A stretch of DNA of 64,000 nt from CAMYLY01 sp036397755 (GTDB lineage: Bacteria; Gemmatimonadota; Gemmatimonadetes; Gemmatimonadales; GWC2-71-9), in NCBI GenBank assembly GCA_036397755.1, contig DASWII010000012.1, forward strand, positions 1 to 64,000, given 5' to 3'. The translations under genes and the position numbers were made by a program. Within the stretch, counting starts at the first letter, position 1, and each line of letters starts with the position of its first letter. This document shows, in pieces, positions 37,501 to 45,722 of this stretch. The notes beneath the pieces are model-generated. The model was not told where the DNA came from. It made no database searches and saw nothing but the letters and a program-made list of their open reading frames with translations.

Positions 37501-38013
37501 TCGCTTCAGCAGGCGCTGCGTGAGATCGACGAAACGGCCCGCACGATGTTTCTCGGGACTTTTGGGGCGGTCCGTGAGAACTTTCACAAAGTGTTCCACA
37601 CCCTCTTCGAGGGTGGCGAGTGCGACCTGCACTTGGCCGATGAGTCGGATCCGCTGCAGAGCCCCATCGACATTCACGCCGCCCCGCGGGGGAAACGGAC
37701 CCAACGTATCCACTTGCTCTCGTCGGGGGAGCGGGCGCTCGTGGCGATCTCGCTCCTGCTGGCCATCTACCTCACGAAGCCGGCGCCGTTCTGCCTGCTC
37801 GACGAGGTGGATGCACCGCTCGACGACGCCAATGTCATGCGGTTCGTGCGACTGCTCGACGAATTCAAGGCCGATACGCAGTTCATCGTGATCACGCACA
37901 ACCCGCGCACCATGCAGGTCGCCGACGCGGTGTACGGCGTGACGATGCAAGAACCCGGCGTCTCGACGATCGTTGGCGTCCGCCTCGGAGAGGTCGTCTC
38001 GGCAACAGCGTGA
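34546..38013 (+). CDS. smc: Chromosome segregation protein SMC
   Basis: About 1155 residues, normal SMC size. Walker A is GPNGCGKSNISDAVRWVLG near residues 32-50. Long coiled coils run at about 165-500 and 640-960. A compact hinge lies between (about 515-640, LAPAARTLLEHRERFDDGVV). The C-terminal head has LLSSGERALVAISLLLAIYL (signature) and FCLLDEVDAPLDDANVMRF (Walker B, D-loop). ATG 34546 has AGGGGA upstream. scpA and scpB are not next to it. It overlaps the next gene by four bases (GTGA). Confidence 0.96.
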   Translation: MKLTRLELSGFKSFADRAVLSLQEGITAIVGPNGCGKSNISDAVRWVLGEQRARLLRGSRMDDIIFQGSIKRRPINIAEVGLVFDNDDGSLALPYGEVVITRRLSRSGQSDYLLNNDAVRLRDLQDLLRGTGLGSDAGVVIEAQMIDRLLSDRAEERRSLFEEAAGIGLYRDRKESTERRLQRTAEDLQRLDDVISEIHTQVRSLARQRGKAERHGQFVSERFAIVMTLARHDVAGFDRERAALVATSAELRAALPTSRDAIRTRTKQREDRVHERGAAEARRTELERRLAQVRIAQGSLESDLHLAAERLEDARARRERALSERADTAGRQERAEAEREAAVAERRGAEEARQAVQMELDLRSAGEHETRERLEQQRAAVRELEQALQQRAERSRALQGERATLERDIDDLTQQEGVAAGRLGEAGRELAAAADEQRRRAADLEVRSREAHESETAREEARERLHRAREHEAESRARLRRLDERLARAQARREALEALERNHEGLAPAARTLLEHRERFDDGVVGPLADFMRPDAQQAPVMERRLGEWLQAVLVRDSATVHAIATWHAEVQPGPLLLLPITPGPRGSGSRHVHGVAVTEPATQWLAALLEGTEPLDGTATAVRRPNGAVFLSASDVSGPLQRRAELDALVRELQDGATARADLATQLARAENDHAAAEVALAAATDKASQTKQAFRDAQGQADAASRRMLRAEREHGEAEVLLARLRERLSERQGRLRGAAEEFDGSDAERARLEQTLQAERSGLADVEAAQESARERRVHWQVEEAQVLAREQAAREREERAQRELEATRGEQAALDRELQDIDARVAELSRQQSEWSDKIAEHRVTTQELEAAVQEAEAAVAAAESAVVQDEEVLERSRAELDAMSERLHALEVELTALDGRRGALTERLEAEWHQPIDRLLAEAGAVEGDPEMLRARAAELAEAIERLGPVNPLAVQEHAEELQRLEFLTAQREDLVAAKTSLQQALREIDETARTMFLGTFGAVRENFHKVFHTLFEGGECDLHLADESDPLQSPIDIHAAPRGKRTQRIHLLSSGERALVAISLLLAIYLTKPAPFCLLDEVDAPLDDANVMRFVRLLDEFKADTQFIVITHNPRTMQVADAVYGVTMQEPGVSTIVGVRLGEVVSATA

Positions 38014-40253
38014 GGCCTTTCGGCGCGGCTCTCCTGCTCGCCTGCAGCCCGGGCCTGGCGTGGGCTCAGGGGCCCGTGATCGCGCGGTCGGCCGAACTGG
38101 CTCTGGCGGACGGCCCCGCACCCCTCTGGGTCTTTGGGACGGAGGCGACACCGCTCGAGGTCGTGGCGCAGGCCGTTCAGGATGCCGGGGGAACGGTGCG
38201 GTTTCACAGCAGGTGGCTCCATGCCGTGTCGGCCGACCTTTCCGCCGCAGCCCTGCAAGTGCTGCAACACGACAGACGCCTGCGGCGGCTCCAGGCCGTC
38301 GCGCGCTACCCGTCCGCGCCGCCGCCCCGACCGCCCGAGGCGGTCTTCGGCACCTCGGCAGACGATTCCACCTATGGGCCGTCGGTCACGGGCTTGCGCC
38401 GCATGAACTTGCTCCCGCTCATGCGGCGCGGGGCCAGAGGACTTGGCGTCAGGATCGCGATCCTCGATACGGGCTTCGAGACCGAGCTACCGGCGTTCGC
38501 CAATGCCACCATCGGGGCGGCCACCGACTTTCTGCACGGTGACACGGTAGTCGCCAACGAGCCGATCGACTCCCCCGGGCAGTCGGCACATGGCACCCTC
38601 GTCTGGTCGTTGCTCGCGGCGGATGTGCCGGGCACCATCGTGGGTATCGCCCGCGGGGCCACCTACCTCCTGGCGAAGGTCGAGGACGTCGCGAGCGAGA
38701 CCCGGCTGGACGAGGACCGCTGGACCGCGGCGGTCGAGTGGGCCGATGCCAATGGGGCCGACATCATCAGCTCGAGTATCAACTACCTCGCGTTTGACGA
38801 CGGCTTCTCGTACGGACCGCAGGACCTCAACGGGGACATCGCCGTCACCACGGTCGTCGCCGATTCGGCCGTCGCACGGGGCATTGCCGTGGTCGCGGCG
38901 GCGGGCAATCTCGGATCCGCCTACCGCACGCTGATGACCCCGGCGGATGGCGACTCGGTGATCACGGTTGGGGCCGAGGACTCGCTGGGTGCGCTCGCCG
39001 CGTTCTCCTCGCGCGGTCCCACGGCCGACGGCCGCCTCAAGCCCGACCTCGTCGGCCCGGGCGTGGCGGTCCTCGCGCTGGGACCGAGCGGTGACCCGGA
39101 ACGCGTCGCCGGGACATCGTTCGCCACGCCGTACGTGGCCGGTGGAATCGCCCTGATGCGGGAGTTTCAGCCCGGCCTGACGCCGGTGGAGATCCGCGCG
39201 AGCCTGCGGGCCACCGGCAGCAACCGTGCACGCCCGGACTCGGCACGCGGTTGGGGACGACCGGATGTCGCGGCCGCCACCTATTTCCCCATGGGGGTGA
39301 CGGCGACCGCCGCCGGCGATTCCGTCTTCGCGAGCATCACGCCGAACTTCTCGATCACGGCGCCCATGGCGGCGGCGGTGGCCGCCCCATTCACCCGTCA
39401 CCTGCGGATCGCCCGGGACCCGAGCTTCACCGATCTGCTGCTCGACACCACCACCGCGGCTGCCTCGGTGTCGCTGTCCGAGGCCCTGCAACCGGGCGAT
39501 TCCGTGTACGTCGAGGCGGGCATGACCGCCGAGGACTCGGTGCGCTTTACGGCGCTCCCCACCGGCCCGTTCGTCGCGCCCGCCTGGGCCACACTGACCA
39601 CCTTCAACGAGCCGGCCGGCTCCATCGCCCAGGTGCGTCGCCCGACGTTCGAGTGGACCTCCCCCCAGGTCAACGAACCGCCGGGGCCGTTCGTGTACGA
39701 CGTGGAGGTCTTCCGGAACGACGACCAGACCGTCGCGGCACGGGGACGCGGGCTGATCTCCCGCGAGTTCGTTCCGCCCGAAGACTTGGAACGCAACACG
39801 CCGTACCGCTGGCGCGTGACCGCGTTCGTCGGGGCCGACTCCGTGACGGTCGAGAGTGCGGGGACGTTCGTGATCACCGACCAGTCGCTCCCGGTGGTCA
39901 CGCTGCTGTTTCAGAACTTCCCCAACCCATTCCCCAATCGAGGACTCGGTCGGAACGCGACGTGCGTGTGGTTCGATCTGGCGCGGAGAGGCGACGTGCG
40001 GCTCGACGTGCTCGACGTCCGCGGACTCGTCGTCCACACGATCGTGCCGGGCCCGGGGATTGACGGCCGCCTTGCTCCCGGTCGCTACGGGCGACCCGAC
40101 GGTGCCTCGGGGTCGTGCGATCCACGGTTCGAATGGGATGGGCGGGCAGCGAACGGCATGATGGTCCCGCGGGGACTCTACCTCCTGCGCCTGGTGACGC
40201 CGGACGGAACGTTCTTCAAGCGCATGCTGTTCATGGGGGAGGACTTCGAGTGA
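38010..40253 (+). CDS. Secreted subtilisin-like (S8) peptidase with FlgD/T9SS-like C-terminal domain
   Basis: 747 residues with a signal peptide (FGAALLLACSPGLAWA, then Q). The S8 triad is Asp153 (IAILDTGFE), His194 (SAHGTLVWS) and Ser370 (AGTSFATPYVAGG), with Asn300 in AAAGN for the oxyanion hole. A fibronectin/Ig-like part lies at about 430-620. The last about 110 residues hold LLFQNFPNPFPNRG, DLARRGDVRLDVLDVRG and VPRGLYLLRLVTPDGTFFKR, the pattern of FlgD-like and T9SS-type C-terminal domains. It is probably secreted or surface-held. GTG 38010 overlaps the smc stop; the MBL gene overlaps its end. Confidence 0.9.
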   Translation: MRPFGAALLLACSPGLAWAQGPVIARSAELALADGPAPLWVFGTEATPLEVVAQAVQDAGGTVRFHSRWLHAVSADLSAAALQVLQHDRRLRRLQAVARYPSAPPPRPPEAVFGTSADDSTYGPSVTGLRRMNLLPLMRRGARGLGVRIAILDTGFETELPAFANATIGAATDFLHGDTVVANEPIDSPGQSAHGTLVWSLLAADVPGTIVGIARGATYLLAKVEDVASETRLDEDRWTAAVEWADANGADIISSSINYLAFDDGFSYGPQDLNGDIAVTTVVADSAVARGIAVVAAAGNLGSAYRTLMTPADGDSVITVGAEDSLGALAAFSSRGPTADGRLKPDLVGPGVAVLALGPSGDPERVAGTSFATPYVAGGIALMREFQPGLTPVEIRASLRATGSNRARPDSARGWGRPDVAAATYFPMGVTATAAGDSVFASITPNFSITAPMAAAVAAPFTRHLRIARDPSFTDLLLDTTTAAASVSLSEALQPGDSVYVEAGMTAEDSVRFTALPTGPFVAPAWATLTTFNEPAGSIAQVRRPTFEWTSPQVNEPPGPFVYDVEVFRNDDQTVAARGRGLISREFVPPEDLERNTPYRWRVTAFVGADSVTVESAGTFVITDQSLPVVTLLFQNFPNPFPNRGLGRNATCVWFDLARRGDVRLDVLDVRGLVVHTIVPGPGIDGRLAPGRYGRPDGASGSCDPRFEWDGRAANGMMVPRGLYLLRLVTPDGTFFKRMLFMGEDFE

Positions 40254-41020
40254 TTCTCACCGTCGTGGGCAGCGGCACGGTCGCCCCCAGTCGAGATCGA
40301 ACCGCGCCGGCGCATTGGGTGGAAGCGGGCGCAGTGCGGCTGCTCATGGACTGCGGGGCGGGCGTGCTGCATCGTGCCGCGAGCTTCGACGTCCCGTGGC
40401 ACTCCGTGACGCACGTGGCGCTCACGCATTTCCATCCCGATCACTGGGGCGAACTCCCCATGCTGTTGTTCGCGCTCCGCTGGGGCGTGGAACCCCGCCG
40501 CACCGCACCCCTAACCATCCTGGGACCGGTGGGACTGCGCGCGCGCCTGGAAGCGGCGGCCAACGCATTCGGCGCGTGGGTGCTGGAGCCCGAGTATCCG
40601 CTCGCGGTGGAGGAGGTGGCCCCAGGCACCACGGTGGCGCTCGATGCGGCCACCGAGCTGGAGACGTGCAAGACACCGCACACGGACGAGAGCATGGCGC
40701 TCGGACTCCGGCACGCCGGCGCCCGTCTGGTGTACACAGGAGACACAGGTGAGAGCGAAGCGCTCGCCCGCTGGGCCGGGGGGTGCGACCTGCTCCTCGC
40801 GGAGTGTTCGCTACCCGATCATCGAGCGGTCCCGCTACATTTAACCCCCGCGCGGGCGGGGGAACTCGCGGCCGCGTGCAACGCGAAACGACTGGTGCTT
40901 ACGCACTTCTACCCGGTGTTCGACGAGGTCGATCCGGTGGCGGTCGCCGCGCGGGCCTTCGAGGGCGAGATCACAGCGGCGCGCGACGGCGACCGATTCA
41001 CAGTGACCGCGGGGACGTAG
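40250..41020 (+). CDS. Metallo-beta-lactamase-fold hydrolase, RNase Z-like
   Basis: About 256 residues. The MBL metal motif is LTHFHPDHWGE; further metal ligands appear in VYTGDTGESE and LVLTHFYPVFDE, and the N-terminal VVGSGTVAPSRDR-like strand is typical of the RNase Z/ElaC-like branch. It is shorter than canonical RNase Z and no exosite arm could be recognised, so tRNA processing cannot be claimed. GTG 40250 overlaps the subtilase stop; a DAHP synthase gene starts three bases after its end. Confidence 0.85.
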   Translation: MILTVVGSGTVAPSRDRTAPAHWVEAGAVRLLMDCGAGVLHRAASFDVPWHSVTHVALTHFHPDHWGELPMLLFALRWGVEPRRTAPLTILGPVGLRARLEAAANAFGAWVLEPEYPLAVEEVAPGTTVALDAATELETCKTPHTDESMALGLRHAGARLVYTGDTGESEALARWAGGCDLLLAECSLPDHRAVPLHLTPARAGELAAACNAKRLVLTHFYPVFDEVDPVAVAARAFEGEITAARDGDRFTVTAGT

Positions 41021-41023
41021 CTG

Positions 41024-42070
41024 ATGTTGATTGTCATGGAACACGGAGCGTCGGACGACCACGTCCGGCGCGTCGTGGACACGATCGAAGCGATGGGGTA
41101 TCAGGCCCGGCCGATGCCCGGCGCCCAGCGCACAGCCATTGGCTTGGTCGGCAACGACGGCCGGGTCGATGCCTCGCGCCTCGCGGCACTCGGCGGCGTC
41201 AAGGAAATCATCCACGTCACCCAGCCGTACAAGCAGGTCTCTCGCGAGTGGAAGACTGAGTCCACCGTCGTGACGCTTCCGGGCGGGCTCGCCATCGGTG
41301 GAGCGAGCATCGTCGCGATGGCCGGACCGTGCTCAGTTGAGTCGGAACAGCAGATCATCACGACGGCGCTGGCGGTGCGCGATGCGGGAGCCGCGATCCT
41401 CCGTGGCGGCGCGTTCAAACCGCGGTCGTCACCCTACTCGTTCCAGGGCCTCGGAGTAGCAGGCCTCAAGCTCCTCGCGCGGGCGCGGGAGGAATCCGGC
41501 CTGCTCGTCGTGACCGAGGCGATCGACCCGGACGGCGTCGATCAGGTCGCCGAGTACGCCGACATCGTGCAAATCGGAGCACGTAACATGCAGAACTTCT
41601 CGCTGCTGAAGCGCGCGGGACGCAGCGGGAAGCCCGTGCTCCTGAAGCGCGGGATCGCCGCGACGATCACGGAGCTGCTGCTCTCGGCCGAGTACCTGCT
41701 CGCGGAGGGTAATCACAACGTGATTCTCTGCGAGCGCGGGATTCGCGGCTTCGACACGGCCACGCGCAACGTGCTGGACATCTCGGCGATTCCCGTGGTG
41801 CACAAGCTCTCGCATCTCCCCATCATTGCGGACCCGAGCCACGGTACGGGCCGGCGCGACAAGGTGACTCCGCTCGCGCGGGCCGCGGTCGCCGCGGGCG
41901 CAGACGGCATCATCATCGAAGTCCATCCCGAGCCGGACCGCGCGCTTTCGGACGGCGCGCAGAGCCTCGAACCGCATCAGTTCGCGACACTCATGGGGGA
42001 GATCCGTGCCATCGCGGCCGCCATCGGACGGAGCGTCGCGGACCCGTTGCCGGCTCCCGTCCCGACCTAG
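41024..42070 (+). CDS. aroF: 3-deoxy-7-phosphoheptulonate (DAHP) synthase, type I-beta
   Basis: First enzyme of the shikimate pathway: PEP plus erythrose 4-phosphate to DAHP. 348 residues. An N-terminal ferredoxin-like regulatory domain spans about 1-75 (MLIVMEHGASDDHVRRVV), as in Thermotoga-type enzymes. Catalytic blocks: AMAGPCSVESEQQ, LRGGAFKPRSSPYSFQGLG, DIVQIGARNMQNF, VLLKRG, and PIIADPSHGTGRRDKV. The regulatory domain suggests feedback control by an aromatic amino acid. It is followed after one base by the LolA-like gene. Confidence 0.95.
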   Translation: MLIVMEHGASDDHVRRVVDTIEAMGYQARPMPGAQRTAIGLVGNDGRVDASRLAALGGVKEIIHVTQPYKQVSREWKTESTVVTLPGGLAIGGASIVAMAGPCSVESEQQIITTALAVRDAGAAILRGGAFKPRSSPYSFQGLGVAGLKLLARAREESGLLVVTEAIDPDGVDQVAEYADIVQIGARNMQNFSLLKRAGRSGKPVLLKRGIAATITELLLSAEYLLAEGNHNVILCERGIRGFDTATRNVLDISAIPVVHKLSHLPIIADPSHGTGRRDKVTPLARAAVAAGADGIIIEVHPEPDRALSDGAQSLEPHQFATLMGEIRAIAAAIGRSVADPLPAPVPT

Positions 42071-42071
42071 C

Positions 42072-42740
42072 ATGCGGCTCGGCGCACGCGTGTCCCGTGC
42101 GGCCGTTGTGCTTGCCACGCTGTTCATTCCGCGCGGGGCGACGCACGCGCAGGATGCGGGTGCCGCGCTCGCCCGCGCGGAGGCCGCGTACCTCGCGTCC
42201 CCCACCCTGACGGCCCGGTTCGATCAACTCATCATCAACCCGCTGATCGGAGCCCCGGAGCAATCGAGCGGTACTTTGTATCTCGAGCGCCCAGCCCGCT
42301 TCGCCATGCGGTTTGACGAGCCGGCGGGCGACCGGATCGTCGCGGATGGAGAGTGGCTCTGGGCATATACACCCAGCGCGGCGCCGGGGCAGGTCTTCCG
42401 GCAGCCGGTGCCGACCACCGGAGCGGCCACTCCGAACCTCTTCGCACAGTTCGTGGAGCGGCCTCTGGAACGCTACGCGGTCGAGTGGGTGCGAACTGAC
42501 AGGCTGGGGGATGCCGCCGCCGACGTGGTGCGCTTGGTGCCGCTGGGCGACGACGCGGCGTTTCGGCGGGCCGAATTGACCATCGACCCCGCCGGGATGT
42601 TGCGCAAACTGAGCCTCATCGAGGCCACCGGACAGCGCCGCGAGTTCACCTTCACCGCGATCGTGCCGGGCGCCGCGATCCCCCGTCAAGAGTTCGTGTT
42701 TAGGGTGCCGCCAGGAGTGAAGGTCGTGACGCCATCATGA
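42072..42740 (+). CDS. lolA: LolA-like outer-membrane lipoprotein carrier
   Basis: About 222 residues. A signal peptide (AAVVLATLFIPRGATHA, then QD) follows ATG 42072. The mature protein has the LolA pattern: AYLASPTLTARFDQLIIN, QSSGTLYLERPARFAMRFDEP, then VADGEWLWAYTP, and a late hydrophobic-strand region with EFTFTAIVPG and EFVFRVPPGVKVV. It would escort lipoproteins through the periplasm, consistent with lnt elsewhere in the window. It ends 22 bp before a convergent minus-strand gene. Confidence 0.85.
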   Translation: MRLGARVSRAAVVLATLFIPRGATHAQDAGAALARAEAAYLASPTLTARFDQLIINPLIGAPEQSSGTLYLERPARFAMRFDEPAGDRIVADGEWLWAYTPSAAPGQVFRQPVPTTGAATPNLFAQFVERPLERYAVEWVRTDRLGDAAADVVRLVPLGDDAAFRRAELTIDPAGMLRKLSLIEATGQRREFTFTAIVPGAAIPRQEFVFRVPPGVKVVTPS

Positions 42741-42762
42741 GGCGCCGCCGCGCGGGCCGGTG

Positions 42763-43101
42763 TCATCGCCAGAATTGCCACCAGCGGCGCTCCCCCTCTC
42801 CAGCGAACGCCATCTGGTAGAGCTCCTCGGTGGAGTGCTTCAGGAGATAATGAACCGCGGCGGCGAGGTCGCGGCGATGCTCTCGACGGAGCGCGGCCTG
42901 TTGCGCGAGCGCCAGATCCGACCCGAACTCGCGCACGTCACCCGCGGCATCGACGAAGATCCCCGACGTCCCACCGGTTACCCGCTCCTGTGGCGTATGG
43001 AAGAACACTCCGGGGGGATCCTCCACCGGGATCTCCGCGAGGATGGTGAGTCCATGACGCGCGCAATACGCCCGGGCAATCGCCCGCGTGTCCTCACTCA
43101 T
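42763..43101 (-). CDS. Hypothetical small protein
   Basis: 112 residues, not recognised. Two predicted helices with charge (ALAQQAALRREHRRDLAAAV), a GVFFHTPQERVTGG strand region and an aromatic end (RRWWQFWR). The fold is vaguely like small YrhB/Imm35-type proteins, but the match is too weak to name. ATG 43101 has no Shine-Dalgarno of its own and overlaps a possible 11-codon leader ORF. On the minus strand a TATGAT -10-like hexamer lies at 43150-43155. It stands apart from the operon upstream (43229 onward), with a short T-run in between. Confidence 0.6.
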   Translation of the reverse strand: MSEDTRAIARAYCARHGLTILAEIPVEDPPGVFFHTPQERVTGGTSGIFVDAAGDVREFGSDLALAQQAALRREHRRDLAAAVHYLLKHSTEELYQMAFAGEGERRWWQFWR

Positions 43102-43129
43102 TCGTCGCGCGCCGCCAAGTCGTCACCAT
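43094..43129 (-). other. Possible 11-codon leader ORF coupled to the hypothetical protein
   Basis: MVTTWRRATNE from ATG 43129, with AGGGGAG just upstream and its TGA eight bases inside the next start (ATG 43101). The layout fits translational coupling, but chance is possible at this length. Confidence 0.25.
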
Positions 43130-43228
43130 TGGGCTCCCCTCTGCCCCGCATCATACACGCCGGGTCACACCATGGGTATCGACCGCTCCAGAGGGCCTTG
43201 GGTCGAGGCTCGGTTGCAAAAAAGACAC

Positions 43229-44062
43229 TCAGGCGCGGTCGACGAGGTCGAGAATCTCTTGCCGCCGCTCCGCAGGGTGGTCGGTCATGTCGAGCGCGGC
43301 CCGCACCAGTTCGCGATAGAGCGCCCGCCAGGTGGCAGGCACCGCAGCAAGATGCCGCTCGAGCGTTTTGACGTCACCGCGCACCACCGGCCCCGTCAGG
43401 GCGGCGCTCACGCCTGTCGAACCGATGTTGGCTGCCGCGCCTTCGATGATCCGCTGTAACGCTTGCCGCACTTCCGACTCCGACAGACCGGTCGCAGCGA
43501 GCAGGCTCGCGGCGACCCGTGCCAGCACGACCACGTAGTTGGAGGCGAACACCGCGGCCGCGTGATACGCCACACGCCCGGCATCCGGAATCTCCACGAC
43601 GCGAAGACCCACCGCGTGGGCCAGCTCGCGCGCGGCAGCCACCGCGCGCGCATCACCCGAAACGGCGGCCACGGCGCCGCGCAGCCGCGCGGGCGCGGCC
43701 ACCGGATCCGCAAGCGTTTGGAACGGATGGAAGGCTCCGAGCGCGGCGCCAGTTCCCCGCAACGATTCCAGCACCTCGACGCCCGACGAGCCCGACAAGT
43801 GGAGGATGACATGCCGCGGCGAGATGACCCCCGACGCGGCGAGCTCCGCCGCCACCGTTGGCACCGAGTCGTCCGGAACCGCCAGTAGCACGAGCGGGCG
43901 CTCTGCCAGCCAGGGGACGCTCGGCCCACTGGTGTGCTCAAGCGAAACCGGGAGCGCATGGCGCTCCCGGCTGTGGAGGATCACGTCGATTCCCGCGTGC
44001 GCGAGTGCCGCGCCAACTCCGCACCCCGCCCGCCCGGCACCCACGATGCCGACTCGGGTCAT
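43229..44062 (-). CDS. Rossmann-like and DUF2520 domain protein
   Basis: About 277 residues. An NAD(P)-type N-terminus is visible (RVGIVGAGRAGCGVGAALAH), then VLLAVPDDSVP, and a helical DUF2520 C-terminal domain with LGAFHPFQTLAD, AYHAAAVFASNYVVVL and GPVVRGDVKTLERHL. The family resembles F420-/NADP-dependent and ketopantoate reductases, but its substrate is not established. It overlaps the ctpA-like stop (ATGA) and is last in the rpmE operon. Confidence 0.9.
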   Translation of the reverse strand: MTRVGIVGAGRAGCGVGAALAHAGIDVILHSRERHALPVSLEHTSGPSVPWLAERPLVLLAVPDDSVPTVAAELAASGVISPRHVILHLSGSSGVEVLESLRGTGAALGAFHPFQTLADPVAAPARLRGAVAAVSGDARAVAAARELAHAVGLRVVEIPDAGRVAYHAAAVFASNYVVVLARVAASLLAATGLSESEVRQALQRIIEGAAANIGSTGVSAALTGPVVRGDVKTLERHLAAVPATWRALYRELVRAALDMTDHPAERRQEILDLVDRA

Positions 44063-45666
44063 GGCGTACGCTGCACACCCCCCTCGGCGGCCGCCATGCG
44101 GAACAGCTCGCTCGACGTTCTCGCCGTACTCAGCAACTCGATCGCCCGCTGCACCTGGCGGTCGTCCTGCAGACGCCGCAGGGACTCCGACTCACGCCCG
44201 AACACGAACCGCTCCACCTCGTAGGTGAGTTGCTGCTCCACCCACCGACGCGCGCCCCGGTACTGCGCGGCGGTCACGTCGATCGACTTCTCCTGGAGCC
44301 GGTTCCACAACTCCGCCAGCATCCCGTCGGTAACCCGCGCCGTCGTGCCCGTCACCGCGTTCTCGCCTTTGAGCTCCAACGCGTAACTCGTCATGGCGTC
44401 CCGATACGCCGGCAGCTGTGACCCCAGCGCGCGGACGAACGATTGCTCGGCCCCCGTGAGTGTATCCGCCATCACGACCAGGTCGGGGTTGATCCCTCCA
44501 CCCCCATAGACCGCGCGCCCGCCGTCCGTATGGAAGATCCGCGTCGAATCGACCGCCTCGGCAGCCACCTCGAGCTCCGCACCGACGCCGCCGCTCGTCG
44601 TCTCCCGCTGGATGGTGCGCCCGCTGGGCGTATACCATCGGGCGGTCGTGAGACGCAACGCCTCCATCCTCCCCAACCGCAATACGCTCTGGACCAGCCC
44701 CTTCCCGAACGTGCGTTCCCCGACCACCAGCGCACGGTCATGGTCCTGCAGCGCCCCCGCGATAATCTCGGACGCGCTGGCCGTGCCACGATTCACCAGC
44801 ACGATCATCGGCATCTCCCCCCAACTCTGGGGCTGGCGCGCCGTAAACGACGCCGAACTCCCACGCGCGCGCCCCCTCGTCGAAACAACGGACTGCCCGG
44901 GCTCGAGGAACAAGTCGGCAACGGCCACGCCCTGCTCGAGCAGACCGCCGGGATTGTACCGCAGGTCGAGAATCAGCGACTTGGCCCCCTGCGCGCGGAG
45001 TTTCGAGATCTCTTCGGTCAACTCCTCGGTAACCGTCTGACTGATGCTCGTATTCACGAGGGAGACGTAGCCGATGTCGCTGCCCAACACGGTTGCCAGC
45101 TGCACCGCACGGACGTGAATCTCCGCCCGCTCGATCTCGAACGGGAGTGGCTCCGGTAACCCGGGGCGCGCGATGGCGATTTTGACCTTCGAGCCCGGCG
45201 GACCGCGCAACACCTCGACCGCTTGATCGTTTTTCCACCCGAAGGTGGACTTGCCTTCCACCTCAATGATCCGGTCACCGGACTCGATCCCCGCCTGCTC
45301 CGCTGGTGTACCGGCGATGGGCGCAATCACGGTGATCCAGCCGTCCCGGACATCGATCCGGATGCCCAAGCCGCCGTAGTTCCCGGTCGTGCTCTCCGTC
45401 AGTTCGCGGAAGGCCTCCTCGCGCAGGAACCCCGTGTACGGATCGTCGAGCTCATTGAGCAGCCCGTCGATGGCCATGTCGTAGAGCTCGGACTCGCCCA
45501 CCGAATCGACATAATACTGCGCCACATAGCCCAGGACGTCGTCGAACAAGCGCGCCCGATCATAAACGTTACCGGCCTGTTCGCCCCCTCGCTGCAACAG
45601 CCATCCGCCCGAAAAGAACGAGACGACACCGACAAGCGCGACTACCACGGCCCGCTGACGCTGCAT
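44059..45666 (-). CDS. ctpA: S41 carboxy-terminal processing peptidase (CtpA-like)
   Basis: About 535 residues. One N-terminal membrane anchor (VVVALVGVVSFFSGGWLL) places the enzyme in the periplasm. A PDZ domain (about 96-175) has GGLGIRIDVRDGWITVIAP and GIESGDRIIEVEG. The S41 core has LDLRYNPGGLLEQ, then NRGTASASEIIAGAL with the catalytic Ser, and FGKGLVQ with the catalytic Lys322. A C-terminal helical region follows. ATG 45666 has GGAGGG four bases upstream. It sits after tmk in the same direction, with a stem-loop in the gap. Confidence 0.93.
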   Translation of the reverse strand: MQRQRAVVVALVGVVSFFSGGWLLQRGGEQAGNVYDRARLFDDVLGYVAQYYVDSVGESELYDMAIDGLLNELDDPYTGFLREEAFRELTESTTGNYGGLGIRIDVRDGWITVIAPIAGTPAEQAGIESGDRIIEVEGKSTFGWKNDQAVEVLRGPPGSKVKIAIARPGLPEPLPFEIERAEIHVRAVQLATVLGSDIGYVSLVNTSISQTVTEELTEEISKLRAQGAKSLILDLRYNPGGLLEQGVAVADLFLEPGQSVVSTRGRARGSSASFTARQPQSWGEMPMIVLVNRGTASASEIIAGALQDHDRALVVGERTFGKGLVQSVLRLGRMEALRLTTARWYTPSGRTIQRETTSGGVGAELEVAAEAVDSTRIFHTDGGRAVYGGGGINPDLVVMADTLTGAEQSFVRALGSQLPAYRDAMTSYALELKGENAVTGTTARVTDGMLAELWNRLQEKSIDVTAAQYRGARRWVEQQLTYEVERFVFGRESESLRRLQDDRQVQRAIELLSTARTSSELFRMAAAEGGVQRTP

Positions 45667-45682
45667 GTACCCTCCGTTGTAT

Positions 45683-45699
45683 CGGGGCGAAAGGCCCCG
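45683..45699 (-). other. Stem-loop between tmk and the ctpA-like gene
   Basis: CGGGGC and GCCCCG pair around a five-base loop, 17 bases upstream of the ctpA-like start. No T-run follows, so it is more likely an RNA-stability or attenuation element than a terminator. Confidence 0.4.
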
Positions 45700-45722
45700 G
45701 CTAGCATTGAACCCTGACACCG

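Noticed and set aside
35317..38151. Long minus-strand open frame opposite smc
   Set aside because: The coiled-coil codons of SMC keep the antisense frame open by chance; no motif was found in it.
40250..41020. Naming the MBL hydrolase as RNase Z (rnz)
   Set aside because: It is too short and no exosite is visible; the fold alone does not support tRNA 3' processing.
43215..43223. T-run (minus strand) after the DUF2520 gene as a terminator
   Set aside because: The six T residues are not preceded by a stable GC stem, so it fails as an intrinsic terminator.
45683..45699. Stem-loop read as a terminator after tmk
   Set aside because: No T-run follows, and the downstream gene follows in the same direction with its own ribosome-binding site.
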